Both the position numbers and the translations under genes were made by a program. This document shows positions 6,890 through 15,928 of a stretch of DNA of 64,000 bases, one piece after another; position 1 is the first letter of the stretch; each line of letters opens with the position of its first letter. Origin of the DNA: Halomonas faecis (GTDB lineage Bacteria > Pseudomonadota > Gammaproteobacteria > Pseudomonadales > Halomonadaceae); contig NZ_JAACZO010000002.1 of NCBI RefSeq assembly GCF_010993975.1, forward strand, positions 1 to 64,000, read 5' to 3'. The notes under the pieces were generated by a model, which worked only from the letters and a program-made list of their open reading frames with translations, did no database searches and was not told the DNA's origin.

Positions 6890-8956
6890 TTACTCCTCCG
6901 GCGCGAACTCGAGCAGCACATCCCCCTGGCCCACGGTCTCGCCGGCCTGGAAGTGGAAGCTCGCCACGTGGCCGTCGGCGGGGGCGGTCATGGTGTGCTC
7001 CATCTTCATGGCTTCCATGACCATCAGCGGCATGCCTTTCTCCACCTTCTGGCCGGCTTCCACCAGCAGGGCGACCACAGTGCCGTGCATGGGGGCGGTG
7101 AGGGTCGATTCCGCCTCGTGGTGGCCGTGGTCGATGGCGTCGATGCGCCGCCAGAACAGGCGCGTCTCGCCGCTGGGGTCGACCATGACGACGACGTTGC
7201 CGTCACGACGCGCCTGCAGGCGGCGGCGGTGGCCGTCGAGGGTGACCGCCACGGCATCGCCTTCCAGCGGTTGCAGGCTGGCGGTGAGCGTTTCGCCACG
7301 GATGGTCAGCTGCCAGCCGGTGTCGGTGCCGCGCTCGCGCCGGCCTTCCACCACCACCACGTTGTCGGAGCTCTCGTCGTCCTGCACGTGGGCGGGGTCG
7401 CACAGGGCGATGCGGATGGTGTGCGGGGCGTTGAGCCGGAAGCCGTCGTGGCGGTCCCACGGGGAGTCGCTCTCGCATTCGCGGGCCAGCTGGTTGAGGC
7501 CGACCAGCGCTGCGCCGGCATACTCTTTGATGCGATACTGGCGCGGGGCGAACAGCGTCGCCTCGTTCTTCTCGATGAAGCGGGTGTCGAGCTCGGCGCC
7601 CTGGAACGCCGGGTGGGTGGCCAGGCGCTGCAGGAAGGCGCGGTTGGTGACCACGCCCTGCACGTCCAGCGCGGCCAGGGCGCGGTTGAGGGTGGCCAGC
7701 GCCTGTTCGCGGTCGTCGCCGTGGACGATCAGCTTGGCGAGCATGGGGTCGTAGTGCATGGAGACGGCATCACCGGTTGCCACGCCGCTGTCCAGGCGTA
7801 CCCGCTCGGGGTCGAGCCCGGCGCCTGCGAGGTCCATGGCGAAGCGCGTGAGCGTGCCGGTGGCGGGCAGGAAGTCCTGTTCCGGATCCTCGGCATACAG
7901 GCGTGCCTCGAAGCTGTGACCGGTGATGGTGAGTGCTTCCTGGGCCAGCGGCAGTGCCTCGCCCATGGCCACGCGCAGCTGCCACTCGACCAGGTCCTGG
8001 CCGGTGATCATCTCGGTGACGGGGTGTTCCACCTGCAGGCGGGTGTTCATCTCCATGAAGTAGAACGAGCCGTCCTGACCTTGTGAAAAGTCGAGCAGGA
8101 ACTCGACGGTGCCGGCGCCCACGTAGCCGATCTCCTTGGCGGCGCGCACGGCGGCTTCGCCCATCTCGCGGCGCAGCGCTGCGGTCATGCCGGGGGCGGG
8201 GGCTTCCTCGAGCACCTTCTGGTGGCGGCGCTGCACGGAGCAGTCGCGCTCGAACAGGTAGACGCCGTTGCCGTGGCGGTCGCAGAACACCTGCACCTCG
8301 ACGTGGCGAGGCTGGGTCAGGTACTTCTCGATCAGCATGCGGGTGTCGCCGAAGGCGGCCTGGGATTCGCGGCGACAGCCATCCAGTGCGGCCTGGAACT
8401 GTTCACCGCTCTCCACCACGCGCATGCCCTTGCCGCCGCCGCCGGCACTGGCCTTGAGCAGCACCGGGTAGCCGATTTCGTCGGCCTCGGCCTTGAGCAG
8501 AGCGTCGTCCTGATCGTCGCCGTGGTAGCCCGGCACCAGGGGCACGCCGGCGTTGGCCATGCGCGCCTTGGCGGCGGACTTGTCGCCCATGGCGGCAATC
8601 GCCGAGGCGGGCGGACCGACGAAGGTGATGCCGGCAGCGTCCAGCGCTTCGACGAAGGCGCCGTTCTCGGAGAGGAAGCCGTAGCCGGGGTGGATGGCGC
8701 CGGCGCCGGTGCGCTGGGCGGCTTCCACCACCGCCTCGACATCGAGGTAGCTCTCGCGCGCCGCGGCCGGGCCCAGGCGCACGGCCTCGTCGGCCTCGCG
8801 CACGTGGCGGGCGGTGGCATCGGCGTCGGAGTAGACGGCCACGGTGCGCAGGCCCATTCGGCGGGCGGTGCGCATCACCCGGCAGGCGATCTCGCCGCGG
8901 TTGGCGACCAGCAGGGTGTCGAACGGGGTGGTGCGGGTAGCGGGGGAGTGGCTCAT
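6890..8956 (-). CDS. liuD: Methylcrotonoyl-CoA carboxylase, biotin-containing alpha subunit
   Basis: 688 residues: an N-terminal biotin carboxylase domain ([13 protein letters not shown] start, [13 protein letters not shown]-grasp loop, [16 protein letters not shown] active site), a linker domain, and a C-terminal biotinyl domain with the EAMKM biotin-lysine motif about 40 residues from the end. With liuB it carboxylates 3-methylcrotonyl-CoA to 3-methylglutaconyl-CoA. Its start overlaps the liuC stop by 4 nt and its stop is 4 nt from mvaB. Propionyl- and geranyl-CoA carboxylase alpha subunits look alike, but the order liuA-B-C-D-mvaB points to the leucine pathway. Confidence 0.92.
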   Translation of the reverse strand: MSHSPATRTTPFDTLLVANRGEIACRVMRTARRMGLRTVAVYSDADATARHVREADEAVRLGPAAARESYLDVEAVVEAAQRTGAGAIHPGYGFLSENGAFVEALDAAGITFVGPPASAIAAMGDKSAAKARMANAGVPLVPGYHGDDQDDALLKAEADEIGYPVLLKASAGGGGKGMRVVESGEQFQAALDGCRRESQAAFGDTRMLIEKYLTQPRHVEVQVFCDRHGNGVYLFERDCSVQRRHQKVLEEAPAPGMTAALRREMGEAAVRAAKEIGYVGAGTVEFLLDFSQGQDGSFYFMEMNTRLQVEHPVTEMITGQDLVEWQLRVAMGEALPLAQEALTITGHSFEARLYAEDPEQDFLPATGTLTRFAMDLAGAGLDPERVRLDSGVATGDAVSMHYDPMLAKLIVHGDDREQALATLNRALAALDVQGVVTNRAFLQRLATHPAFQGAELDTRFIEKNEATLFAPRQYRIKEYAGAALVGLNQLARECESDSPWDRHDGFRLNAPHTIRIALCDPAHVQDDESSDNVVVVEGRRERGTDTGWQLTIRGETLTASLQPLEGDAVAVTLDGHRRRLQARRDGNVVVMVDPSGETRLFWRRIDAIDHGHHEAESTLTAPMHGTVVALLVEAGQKVEKGMPLMVMEAMKMEHTMTAPADGHVASFHFQAGETVGQGDVLLEFAPEE

Positions 8957-9798
8957 GAGCGGCGCTCCGTGGCGGAAGTCGTGTCGTCGTCGGGGTCGGG
9001 AGTCCAGGCCGGGCGGCGCTTCTCGAAGAAGCTGGCCAGGCCCTCCTGGCCTTCGGCGCTCACGCGCAGTTCCGCGATCACCCGGCAGGTGTGCTCGCGG
9101 GTAGCCTGGCTGTCGGGCTCGCGGGCGACCTCGGCGAGCAGTCCCTTGGTGGCGCGCTGGGCCTGGGGCGAGCCGGCCAGCAGGTTATGGAGCATGGCGA
9201 TCACCGCGGCATCCAGCACCTCGTGCTCGACCACCTGGTGCACCAGTCCCAGGGTCCAGGCGGTGTTGGCATCCATGACCTCGGCGGTGAGCGCGTAGCG
9301 GCGGGTCTGGCGCGAGCCCAGGGCGCGCTGCACGTAGGGGCTGATCACCGCTGGCGAGAGGCCGATCTTCACCTCGGAGAGGCAGAACCTGGCCTTCTCG
9401 GAGGCGATCACGATGTCGCAGCAGGCGGCCAGGCCCACGGCGCCGCCGAACGCCGCGCCCTGCACGCGGCACACGGTGGGGCAGGGCAGGGTGTCCAGGC
9501 CGTGCATCAGCTGGGCGAGCTTGCGCGAATCGGCCAGGTTGCCGTCGACGTCGTACTCGACCATGCGCTTCATCCAGCCGAGATCGGCCCCGGCGGAGAA
9601 GCTCTTGCCCTCGGAGCTCAGCACAACGGCGCGCACCTCGCCATGGCCGGCGGCATCGTGCAAGCGCTCGAGGTGGGCATTGAGCTCGGCGATCAGGCTG
9701 TCGTCGAAGGCGTTGTGCACCTCGGGGCGATCCAGCGTCAGCCAGGCGATGCCGCGCGCGTCGATCTCGAGTCTTGAGTAGGCGGTGTTATCTGACAT
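8953..9798 (-). CDS. liuC: Methylglutaconyl-CoA hydratase (enoyl-CoA hydratase family)
   Basis: 281 residues with the crotonase fold. KSFSAGADLGWMKRM and GAAFGGAVGLAACCDIV form the CoA oxyanion-hole segments, and FCLSEVKIGLSPAVISPYV carries the catalytic glutamate and the LSPAVI stretch typical of LiuC/AUH-type hydratases. It hydrates 3-methylglutaconyl-CoA to HMG-CoA. Operon position between the carboxylase subunits is diagnostic. The stop overlaps liuD by 4 nt, while 133 nt with an inverted repeat separate it from liuB upstream. Confidence 0.9.
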   Translation of the reverse strand: MSDNTAYSRLEIDARGIAWLTLDRPEVHNAFDDSLIAELNAHLERLHDAAGHGEVRAVVLSSEGKSFSAGADLGWMKRMVEYDVDGNLADSRKLAQLMHGLDTLPCPTVCRVQGAAFGGAVGLAACCDIVIASEKARFCLSEVKIGLSPAVISPYVQRALGSRQTRRYALTAEVMDANTAWTLGLVHQVVEHEVLDAAVIAMLHNLLAGSPQAQRATKGLLAEVAREPDSQATREHTCRVIAELRVSAEGQEGLASFFEKRRPAWTPDPDDDTTSATERRS

Positions 9799-9821
9799 CT
9801 CGGACCTCTATCGAAAAGGTT

Positions 9822-9899
9822 GAAGAGGGAAGAGCGGCACTCCGTGCCTGGAAGAAGGAAGAGAACTCCTGGTAAGTCGCGCTGATTCTTCCTTCTTCC
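9822..9899. repeat. Purine-rich inverted repeat in the liuB-liuC spacer
   Basis: GGAAGAAGGAAGA (9850-9862) is perfectly inverted as TCTTCCTTCTTCC (9887-9899), a 13-bp stem with a 24-nt loop. A further GAAGAGGGAAGAG at 9822-9834 recurs exactly at 12942-12954 in front of liuA. The hairpin could act as an mRNA processing or stability element between liuB and liuC, or be a dispersed intergenic repeat; function is not visible. Confidence 0.6.
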
Positions 9900-9931
9900 C
9901 TCTTACGCCTTCCTTCTCGCGCGTAGCGCGC

Positions 9932-11539
9932 CTACATCCGGAACACGCCGAACCGGGTCTCTTCCACCTCGGCGTTCATGGCCGCGGCGAGCGAGAGGCC
10001 GAGCACGTCGCGGGTCTGGGCCGGGTCGATCACGCCGTCGTCCCATAGCCGCGCGCTGGCGTAGTAGGGATGGCCCTGGTGCTCGTACTGCTCGCGAGTG
10101 GGCTGCTTGAAGGCTTCTTCCTCCTCCTGGCTCCACTCGCGGCCTTCGCGCTCGTACTGCTCGCGCTTGACCTGGGCCAGCACGCCGGCGGCCTGTTCGC
10201 CACCCATGACGGAAATTCGTGCATTCGGCCACATGAACAGCAGGTTGGGGTCGTAAGCGCGGCCGCACATGCCGTAGTTGCCGGCGCCGAAGCTGCCGCC
10301 GATCAGCACGGTGAACTTGGGCACCTTGGCGCAGGCTACCGCGGTGACGAGCTTGGCGCCGTGCTTGGCGATGCCTTCGTGCTCGTACTTGGAGCCGACC
10401 ATGAAGCCGGTGATGTTCTGCAGGAACACCAGCGGGATCTTGCGCTGGGCGCACAACTCGATGAAATGCGCCCCTTTCACCGCGGATTCGGAGAACAGCA
10501 CGCCGTTGTTGGCGACGATGCCTACCGGATAGCCGTGGATGTGCGCGAAGCCGGTAACCAGGGTGTCGCCGTAGTAGCGCTTGAATTCGTCGAAGGCGGA
10601 GTCGTCGACGATGCGGCTGATCACCTCACGCACGTCGAACGGCTTTTTGAGGTCGGTGCCGACGATGCCGTAGAGCTCGCTGGGATCGAGCCGCGGGGGC
10701 TTGGGCGCCTGCATCTTGAGCTCGCCGCGCTTCTGCCAGTTCAGCCGCGACACGCAGGCGCGCGCCAGCTGCAAGGCGTGGGCGTCGTTCTCGGCGTAGT
10801 GGTCGGCCACGCCGCTCTTCTTGGCGTGCACGTCGGCGCCGCCCAGGTCCTCGGCGCTGATGCTCTCGCCGGTGGCGGCCTTCACCAGCGGCGGGCCGCC
10901 CAGGAAGATGGTGCCCTGCTCCTTGACGATGATCGACTCGTCGGCCATGGCCGGCACGTAGGCGCCGCCGGCAGTGCACGAGCCCATCACCACAGCGATC
11001 TGCGGGATGCCCTCGGCGGAGAGGGTGGCCTGGTTGTAGAAGATGCGCCCGAAGTGGTCGCGGTCGGGGAAGACCTCGTCCTGGCGGGGCAGGAAGGCGC
11101 CGCCGGAGTCGACCAGATAGATGCACGGCAGGCGATGCTTGCGGGCGATCTCCTGGGCGCGGATGTGCTTCTTGACCGTGAGCGGGTAGTAGGTGCCGCC
11201 CTTGACGGTGGCGTCGTTGGCGACGATCACGCACTCCACGCCCGAGACGCGGCCGATGCCGGTGACCACGCCAGCGGCGGGTACCTCGCTTTCGTAGACC
11301 TCATGGGCGGCCAGCGCCGAGAACTCGAGGAACGGCGAGCCTTCGTCGATCAGGTGGTCGATGCGGTCGCGCACGAACAGCTTGCCGCGGCTCTCGTGAC
11401 GGGCGCGGGCCTTCTCGCCGCCGCCCTGGCTGATGGCGGCGGTCAGCTCGCGCAGCTTCATCACCTCGTGGCGCATCGACGCCTCGTTGGCCTGGAAGCC
11501 CTCGCTGCGCGGGTTGATTTGGGTAGTTAGCACTGCCAT
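9932..11539 (-). CDS. liuB: Methylcrotonoyl-CoA carboxylase, carboxyltransferase beta subunit
   Basis: 535 residues, the usual size. It has two crotonase-like halves: the N-terminal CoA half ([37 protein letters not shown]) and the C-terminal carboxybiotin half ([48 protein letters not shown]). These are the standard acyl-CoA carboxylase beta motifs, and [14 protein letters not shown] is characteristic of MccB. It transfers CO2 from biotin on LiuD to methylcrotonyl-CoA. The spacer to liuA upstream contains an array of eight heptamers, so the two genes may be differently expressed despite sharing an operon. Confidence 0.93.
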   Translation of the reverse strand: MAVLTTQINPRSEGFQANEASMRHEVMKLRELTAAISQGGGEKARARHESRGKLFVRDRIDHLIDEGSPFLEFSALAAHEVYESEVPAAGVVTGIGRVSGVECVIVANDATVKGGTYYPLTVKKHIRAQEIARKHRLPCIYLVDSGGAFLPRQDEVFPDRDHFGRIFYNQATLSAEGIPQIAVVMGSCTAGGAYVPAMADESIIVKEQGTIFLGGPPLVKAATGESISAEDLGGADVHAKKSGVADHYAENDAHALQLARACVSRLNWQKRGELKMQAPKPPRLDPSELYGIVGTDLKKPFDVREVISRIVDDSAFDEFKRYYGDTLVTGFAHIHGYPVGIVANNGVLFSESAVKGAHFIELCAQRKIPLVFLQNITGFMVGSKYEHEGIAKHGAKLVTAVACAKVPKFTVLIGGSFGAGNYGMCGRAYDPNLLFMWPNARISVMGGEQAAGVLAQVKREQYEREGREWSQEEEEAFKQPTREQYEHQGHPYYASARLWDDGVIDPAQTRDVLGLSLAAAMNAEVEETRFGVFRM

Positions 11540-11553
11540 GAAATATCCTCTGA

Positions 11554-11614
11554 CGAGCTTCGAGCTTCGAGCTTCGAGCTTCGAGCTTCGAGCTTCGAGC
11601 TTCGAGCTTCGAGC
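11554..11614. repeat. Tandem heptanucleotide array, CGAGCTT x 8
   Basis: Eight perfect copies of CGAGCTT run from 11554 to 11609 and a ninth partial CGAGC ends at 11614. The array fills most of the 104-nt spacer between liuA and liuB, close to the ribosome site region of liuB. Perfect heptamers suggest recent slippage expansion, so copy number may vary between strains. A second array of a related unit (GGGCTAC) is at 38123. Confidence 0.95.
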
Positions 11615-11643
11615 GGCTCGTGGCCCGAAGCCCGGAGCTGGGG

Positions 11644-12813
11644 TTAAGCCGATTCGTTGAAGATCTCGCGGCCGATCAGCATGCGGCGGATTTCGCTGGT
11701 GCCGGCGCCGATCTCGTAGAGCTTGGCGTCGCGCAGCAGGCGCCCGGTGGGGTACTCGTTGATGTAGCCGTTGCCGCCGAGCAGCTGGATGGCGTCCAGC
11801 GCCACCTGGGTGGCCTTCTCGGCGCAGTAGAGTATCACGCCGGCGGCGTCCTTTCGGGAGGTCCGGCCGCGGTCGCAGGCGGCAGCGACGCTGTAGAGGT
11901 AGGCGCGGCAGGCGTTCAGGGTGGTGTACATGTCGGCGATCTTGCCCTGCACCAGCTGGAACTCGCCGATGGGCTGGTCGAACTGCTTGCGCTCGTGAAC
12001 GTAGGGCACCACCACGTCCAGCGCCGCCTGCATGATGCCGATGGGGCCGGCGGCGAGCACGGTGCGCTCATAGTCGAGGCCGCTCATCAGCACCTTGACG
12101 CCGCGGTTCACTTCTCCCAGCACGTTCTCGACCGGCACTTCGCAGTCTTCGAACACCAGCTCGCAGGTGTTGGAGCCGCGCATGCCCAGCTTGTCGAGCT
12201 TCTGGGCGGTGGAAAAGCCGGCCATGCCCTTCTCGATGATGAAGGCGGTGATGCCCTTGGAGCCGGCGTCCGGGTCGGTCTTGGCATAGACCACCAGCAC
12301 GTCGGCGTCGGGGCCGTTGGTGATCCACATCTTGTTGCCGTTGAGCACGTAGTGGTCGCCTTCCTTGCGCGCGCGCAACTTCATGGAGACCACGTCGGAG
12401 CCGGCGCCCGGCTCGGACATGGCCAGGGCACCGACGTGCTCGCCGCTGATCAGCTTGGGCAGGTACTTGGCCTTCTGTTCCGCGTTGGCGTTGATCTTGA
12501 GCTGGTTGACGCACAGGTTGGAGTGAGCGCCGTAGGAGAGGCCCACCGAGGCGCTGGCCCGGGAGATTTCTTCCATGGCGATGCAGTGGGCCAGGTAGCC
12601 CATGCCGCTGCCGCCATCCTCGTCCGACACGGTAATGCCGAGCAGGCCCATGTCGCCGAACTTGCGCCACAGATCGTTGGGGAATTCGTTCTTCTCGTCG
12701 ATCTCGGCGGCGCGCGGGGCGATCTCGTCGCGAGCGAAGGCGTTCACCTGGTCGCGCAGCATGTCCAGGGTTTCGTCGAGGCCGAAATCGAGCGGCTTGT
12801 ACGGCGTTTGCAT
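11644..12813 (-). CDS. liuA: Isovaleryl-CoA dehydrogenase
   Basis: 389 residues, acyl-CoA dehydrogenase fold. It oxidises isovaleryl-CoA to 3-methylcrotonyl-CoA using FAD. Evidence: [18 protein letters not shown] and [18 protein letters not shown] (flavin/substrate domain), [16 protein letters not shown] with the glutamate used as base by isovaleryl-CoA dehydrogenases (most relatives have it elsewhere), and [20 protein letters not shown] plus [17 protein letters not shown] at the C-terminus. First gene of the minus-strand liu operon, with a palindromic operator about 56 bp upstream of the ATG. Confidence 0.93.
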   Translation of the reverse strand: MQTPYKPLDFGLDETLDMLRDQVNAFARDEIAPRAAEIDEKNEFPNDLWRKFGDMGLLGITVSDEDGGSGMGYLAHCIAMEEISRASASVGLSYGAHSNLCVNQLKINANAEQKAKYLPKLISGEHVGALAMSEPGAGSDVVSMKLRARKEGDHYVLNGNKMWITNGPDADVLVVYAKTDPDAGSKGITAFIIEKGMAGFSTAQKLDKLGMRGSNTCELVFEDCEVPVENVLGEVNRGVKVLMSGLDYERTVLAAGPIGIMQAALDVVVPYVHERKQFDQPIGEFQLVQGKIADMYTTLNACRAYLYSVAAACDRGRTSRKDAAGVILYCAEKATQVALDAIQLLGGNGYINEYPTGRLLRDAKLYEIGAGTSEIRRMLIGREIFNESA

Positions 12814-12868
12814 GGCGGAACTCCGTGGTGTGTCACGTCAGTGGTCGATGCCACAAGATTAGGCGAGG

Positions 12869-12885
12869 TTGACGTTAACGTAAAG
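12869..12885 (-). promoter_or_regulatory. LiuR-like palindromic operator and promoter of liuA
   Basis: TTGACGTTAACGTAAAG carries the inverted repeat TTnACGTTAACGTnAA, centred about 63 bp upstream of liuA. Read on the minus strand, TTTACG is followed after 17 nt by TAATCT, an acceptable -35/-10 pair in which the palindrome covers the -35 side. MerR-family LiuR regulators of branched-chain catabolism are known to bind ACGT-containing palindromes of this kind. No liuR gene is in the window, so the assignment is inferential. Confidence 0.55.
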
Positions 12886-12997
12886 TGCAGGTCTTCAAGG
12901 GTGCGACGAATGTCGAAGGGAAAGAAGAAAGAGGGAAGCGAGAAGAGGGAAGAGTGCGAGAGAGGCCGGCCACCCTTTGGTGGCCGGTTTGGAGCGT

Positions 12998-13939
12998 CTA
13001 GCCGGTCAACCACTGAGCGAGTTGGTGGTAGAGCGGGATGCCCAGGATCACGTTGAGCGGGAAGGTGAAGCCCAGCGAGGCGAGCATCGCCAGGCCGATG
13101 TTGGCATCGGGGATGGCGGTGCGCATGGCCGCCGGGGCGGCGATGTAGGAGGCGCTGGCGGCGAGCGCCGTGAGGATCAGCAGCGACCCCGCGGGCAGGC
13201 CCAGGGCCAGGCCGACTGCCAGCCCCGTGACGGCCAGCAGCGGCGGAGCCACCAGGGCGAAGGTGAGCAGACGCCAGTGGTACCAGGGAATCGGGCGCAG
13301 TGTTTCGGCGGCGGTCAGGCCCATTTGCAGCAGGAACAGGGCCAGTACGGCATGGAAGGCGCCCATGAAGAGTTCGGTGACCTTGGCACCCTCGCCGGGG
13401 CCGTACATGGCGCCGATCACCGCGCCGCCGGCGAGCAGGATCACGCCGCGGTTGGTCAATGTCTCGTGCCAGATGCCCTGCAGCGCTTCGCCGGAGCCCT
13501 TGCCGGCATGGCGCCGGTACAGGGCGATGGCGACCATGATTGCCGGCAGCTCCATCATCACCAGGTAGAGCGTGACCTCGGCGCCGATGGGCAGGCCGCG
13601 CCCTTCGGCGAACGCCAGGGCCACGGCAAAGGTGCCGGCACTCACCGAGCCGTAGTGGGCGGCGAGGCTGGCGCTGTCGGCGGCGGAAAGGCGTACCAGT
13701 CGGCGCAGCACCGGCATCAGGGCCAGCGGAATCAGCCCGCCCAGCGCGGCCACGGCAGCGAGTTCCGGTACCAGCGACCAGCTCAGGTTGCCGTAGAGCG
13801 CCATGCCGCCCTTGAGGCCGATGGTCAGCATCAGCAGCAGGCTCAGGGTGTCGTAGGCGGCCTTGGGAATGGTCAGGTCGGATTTCACCAGCCCGGCCAG
13901 CAGACCGAGCAGGAAGAACATCACCACGATATCGGGCAT
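12998..13939 (-). CDS. SbtA-type sodium-dependent bicarbonate transporter
   Basis: About 313 residues, roughly ten hydrophobic segments. Recognisable SbtA-family features: FFLLGLLAGLVKSDLTIP at the N-terminus, LTIGLKGGMALYG, the HYGSVSAGTFAVALAF segment and ASASYIAAPAAMRTAIPDAN in the second half. SbtA imports bicarbonate with Na+ and is best known from cyanobacteria; homologues (DUF897) occur in many heterotrophs. I chose the ATG at 13939; ATGs at 13960 and 14041 are in frame but place a polar stretch before the first helix. A divergent LysR regulator starts 119 bp away. No SbtB-like PII protein is next to it. Confidence 0.85.
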   Translation of the reverse strand: MPDIVVMFFLLGLLAGLVKSDLTIPKAAYDTLSLLLMLTIGLKGGMALYGNLSWSLVPELAAVAALGGLIPLALMPVLRRLVRLSAADSASLAAHYGSVSAGTFAVALAFAEGRGLPIGAEVTLYLVMMELPAIMVAIALYRRHAGKGSGEALQGIWHETLTNRGVILLAGGAVIGAMYGPGEGAKVTELFMGAFHAVLALFLLQMGLTAAETLRPIPWYHWRLLTFALVAPPLLAVTGLAVGLALGLPAGSLLILTALAASASYIAAPAAMRTAIPDANIGLAMLASLGFTFPLNVILGIPLYHQLAQWLTG

Positions 13940-14058
13940 AGCATCGACTCGTTGCAGCATTGAAGGTGCTGCGGATTGTGCGGATGGCCGTGCATTGATA
14001 CCAATAACATTCGCTCCATGCTTGAATAGACGATCATCCATACTAAGCGTGATCGCGC

Positions 14059-15030
14059 ATGAATATCCGCCATCTGACCTTTCGTCTGTTGCAGGTCTAC
14101 GTGACCGTGGTGCAAGCAGGCTCCATGAGCGAGGCGGCGCGCCAGCTGCACCTGACCCAGCCTACCGTTTCCCAGCAGCTCAAGCGGCTGACCGAAGCGG
14201 TGGGCGAACCGCTGCTGGAGGGACGTCACGGTCGGTTGATTCCCAGCGAGGCCGGCACTGAGCTCTACCGCGCCAGCCGCGAGGTGCTGGGGCGCTTCGC
14301 CGACTTCGACGATTATCTCTCGGCGCTGCGCGGCGGCGAGCGAGGGCGCTTTTCCATCGCCCTGGTCAACACCGCCCAATACGTGTTGCCGCGCTTGCTC
14401 GGGCCGTTCAGCCAGGCCCACCCGGAGGTGGACGTCACGGTGCACATCGGCAATCGTCGCCAGATGCTGACGCGCTTCGAGCGCCAGGACGACGACCTCT
14501 ACGTATTCAGCCATCCGCCGTCGCTGGCCCATGCCGTGGCCGGTCGCTTCCTGCGCAACCCGCTGGTGGCGGTGGCACCGCACGGGCACCCGCTCGCGAG
14601 CCGCGAGCGGGTGGCGATGAGCGAGCTGCTGGGCGAACGCTTCCTGCTGCGCGAGCCGGGCTCGGCGACGCGCATGCTCTTCGAGAGCTGGCTGCAGGAG
14701 CAGGGGATGTCGTTGGGGGCGACTCTGCAGATGGCCAGCAACGAGGCGATCCGTGTCGGCGTGGCGTCGGGACTGGGGCTGGCCGTGCTCTCCGAGCACG
14801 TGTTGCCGCCGGAACATCCCGACCTGGTGATCCTGCCGGTGACGGGCCTGCCCATCGAGAGCCACTGGCAGTTCATCGTGCGCCGTGACCGACGCCTCCC
14901 GCACGCCGCGCTGGGCTTTCTGCGCTTTGCCGAGGGGCATCTCGGCGAGTGCGTCGAGCCGCGCTTCCTGGCCAATGAGATCGGCGATCTGCTGGTGGGG
15001 TTGGCCGCAGAAGGCGTGGCAAGGGCTTGA
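14059..15030 (+). CDS. LysR-family transcriptional regulator
   Basis: 323 residues. The N-terminal winged HTH is clear (FRLLQVYVTVVQAGSMSEAA then LHLTQPTVSQQLKRL, residues ~8-45), followed by a LysR substrate-binding domain (RFSIALVNTAQYVLPRLLGPF onward). This arrangement resembles the CbbR/CysB-like group that regulates carbon-assimilation genes. It is divergent from the SbtA gene, so it is the likely regulator of bicarbonate uptake, acting in the shared 119-bp intergenic region. The ligand is unknown. A hairpin overlaps its stop codon. Confidence 0.88.
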   Translation: MNIRHLTFRLLQVYVTVVQAGSMSEAARQLHLTQPTVSQQLKRLTEAVGEPLLEGRHGRLIPSEAGTELYRASREVLGRFADFDDYLSALRGGERGRFSIALVNTAQYVLPRLLGPFSQAHPEVDVTVHIGNRRQMLTRFERQDDDLYVFSHPPSLAHAVAGRFLRNPLVAVAPHGHPLASRERVAMSELLGERFLLREPGSATRMLFESWLQEQGMSLGATLQMASNEAIRVGVASGLGLAVLSEHVLPPEHPDLVILPVTGLPIESHWQFIVRRDRRLPHAALGFLRFAEGHLGECVEPRFLANEIGDLLVGLAAEGVARA

Positions 15031-15042
15031 ACGGCCCTTGCC
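15018..15042. terminator. Hairpin between convergent lysR and tupA
   Basis: GGCAAGGGC (15018-15026) pairs perfectly with GCCCTTGCC (15034-15042) across a 7-nt loop that contains the lysR stop codon. There is no T-run on either side, so it may be a weak bidirectional terminator or an mRNA 3' end stabiliser for the two convergent genes. Confidence 0.5.
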
Positions 15043-15048
15043 GGCCGG

Positions 15049-15861
15049 TCACTTAGCGTTGGGGAAGAACAGCTGCTGCCCTTTGAGTTCGAAGTCGGCA
15101 ATGGCCTGCTGGCCGTCTTCGGAGAGCAGCCATTCGTGCCACTGTTGGGCCAGGTCGTGCTCGAGGTGAGGGTGGCGTTCTTCGCTTAGCAGCAGGCTGC
15201 CGTATTGGTTGAACAGTGCCTCGTCACCTTCGAAGAGGATTTCCAGGTTCTGGCGGTTGTCGAAGGCGACCCAGGTGGCGCGGTCGGCCATCACGTAGGC
15301 GTCCATGCCGGCGGCGGTGTTGAGCGTGGGGCCCATGCCGCTGCCCAGCTCGCGATACCACTCTCCGCCGGGCTCCACACCGGCCGCTTCCCATAGGCGC
15401 CGCTCGGCGCGATTGGTGCCGCTGTCGTCGCCGCGCGAAGCAAAGGGGGCTGCGGCCTCGGCGATACGCGAGAAGGCGTCTTCGACCGTTTCGGCATCGC
15501 CGATGCCGGCGGGGTCGTCACCGGGGCCGATGACCACGAAGTCGTTGTACATCACGTTGGCGCGTTCGGTGGCGTAGCCCTCGGCGACGAACCGTTCTTC
15601 GCCGGCCGTGTCGTGAACCAGCAGGCTGTCGGCATCGCCGCGCCGGGCGATCTCGAAGGCCTGGCCGGTGCCCACGGCGACGACGCGGACCTCGATGTCG
15701 GTGGCTTCGGTGAACTGGGGAAGAATGGCGTCGAAGAGCCCCGACTGTTCGGTGGAGGTGGTGGAGGCGAGGGTAATGAACCGCTCGTCGTCCTGAGCCA
15801 CGGCGCTCAGTGACCACCCCATCAGGCTTAGCGTGGCAAGTGCGAGTCCTAGTTTATGCAT
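15049..15861 (-). CDS. tupA: Tungstate ABC transporter, substrate-binding protein
   Basis: 270 residues with an N-terminal signal peptide (LGLALATLSLMGWSLSAVAQ). The oxyanion-binding motifs of TupA are present: LASTTSTEQSGLFDAILP at the start of the mature protein, and SRGDDSGTNRAERRLWEAAG in the middle. TupA binds tungstate in the periplasm with high selectivity over molybdate. It is the last gene of the tupB-tupC-tupA block on the minus strand, 67 nt after tupC. WtpA/ModA are alternatives but lack the TTSTxxSGL motif. Confidence 0.92.
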   Translation of the reverse strand: MHKLGLALATLSLMGWSLSAVAQDDERFITLASTTSTEQSGLFDAILPQFTEATDIEVRVVAVGTGQAFEIARRGDADSLLVHDTAGEERFVAEGYATERANVMYNDFVVIGPGDDPAGIGDAETVEDAFSRIAEAAAPFASRGDDSGTNRAERRLWEAAGVEPGGEWYRELGSGMGPTLNTAAGMDAYVMADRATWVAFDNRQNLEILFEGDEALFNQYGSLLLSEERHPHLEHDLAQQWHEWLLSEDGQQAIADFELKGQQLFFPNAK

Positions 15862-15928
15862 GTCGTCTTCCTTCTGTCGTACTCAGTGTCGTGGGAGGCG
15901 TGCCGCTCGAACGGCAGGGGCGGCCGGT

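Noticed and set aside
5971-13056. Long plus-strand open frames opposite the liu genes (for example 5971-6777, 6761-8086, 10070-11530, 11620-13056)
   Set aside because: They mirror the codons of well-identified minus-strand enzymes; GC-rich third positions keep the antisense frame open. No ribosome sites or protein motifs.
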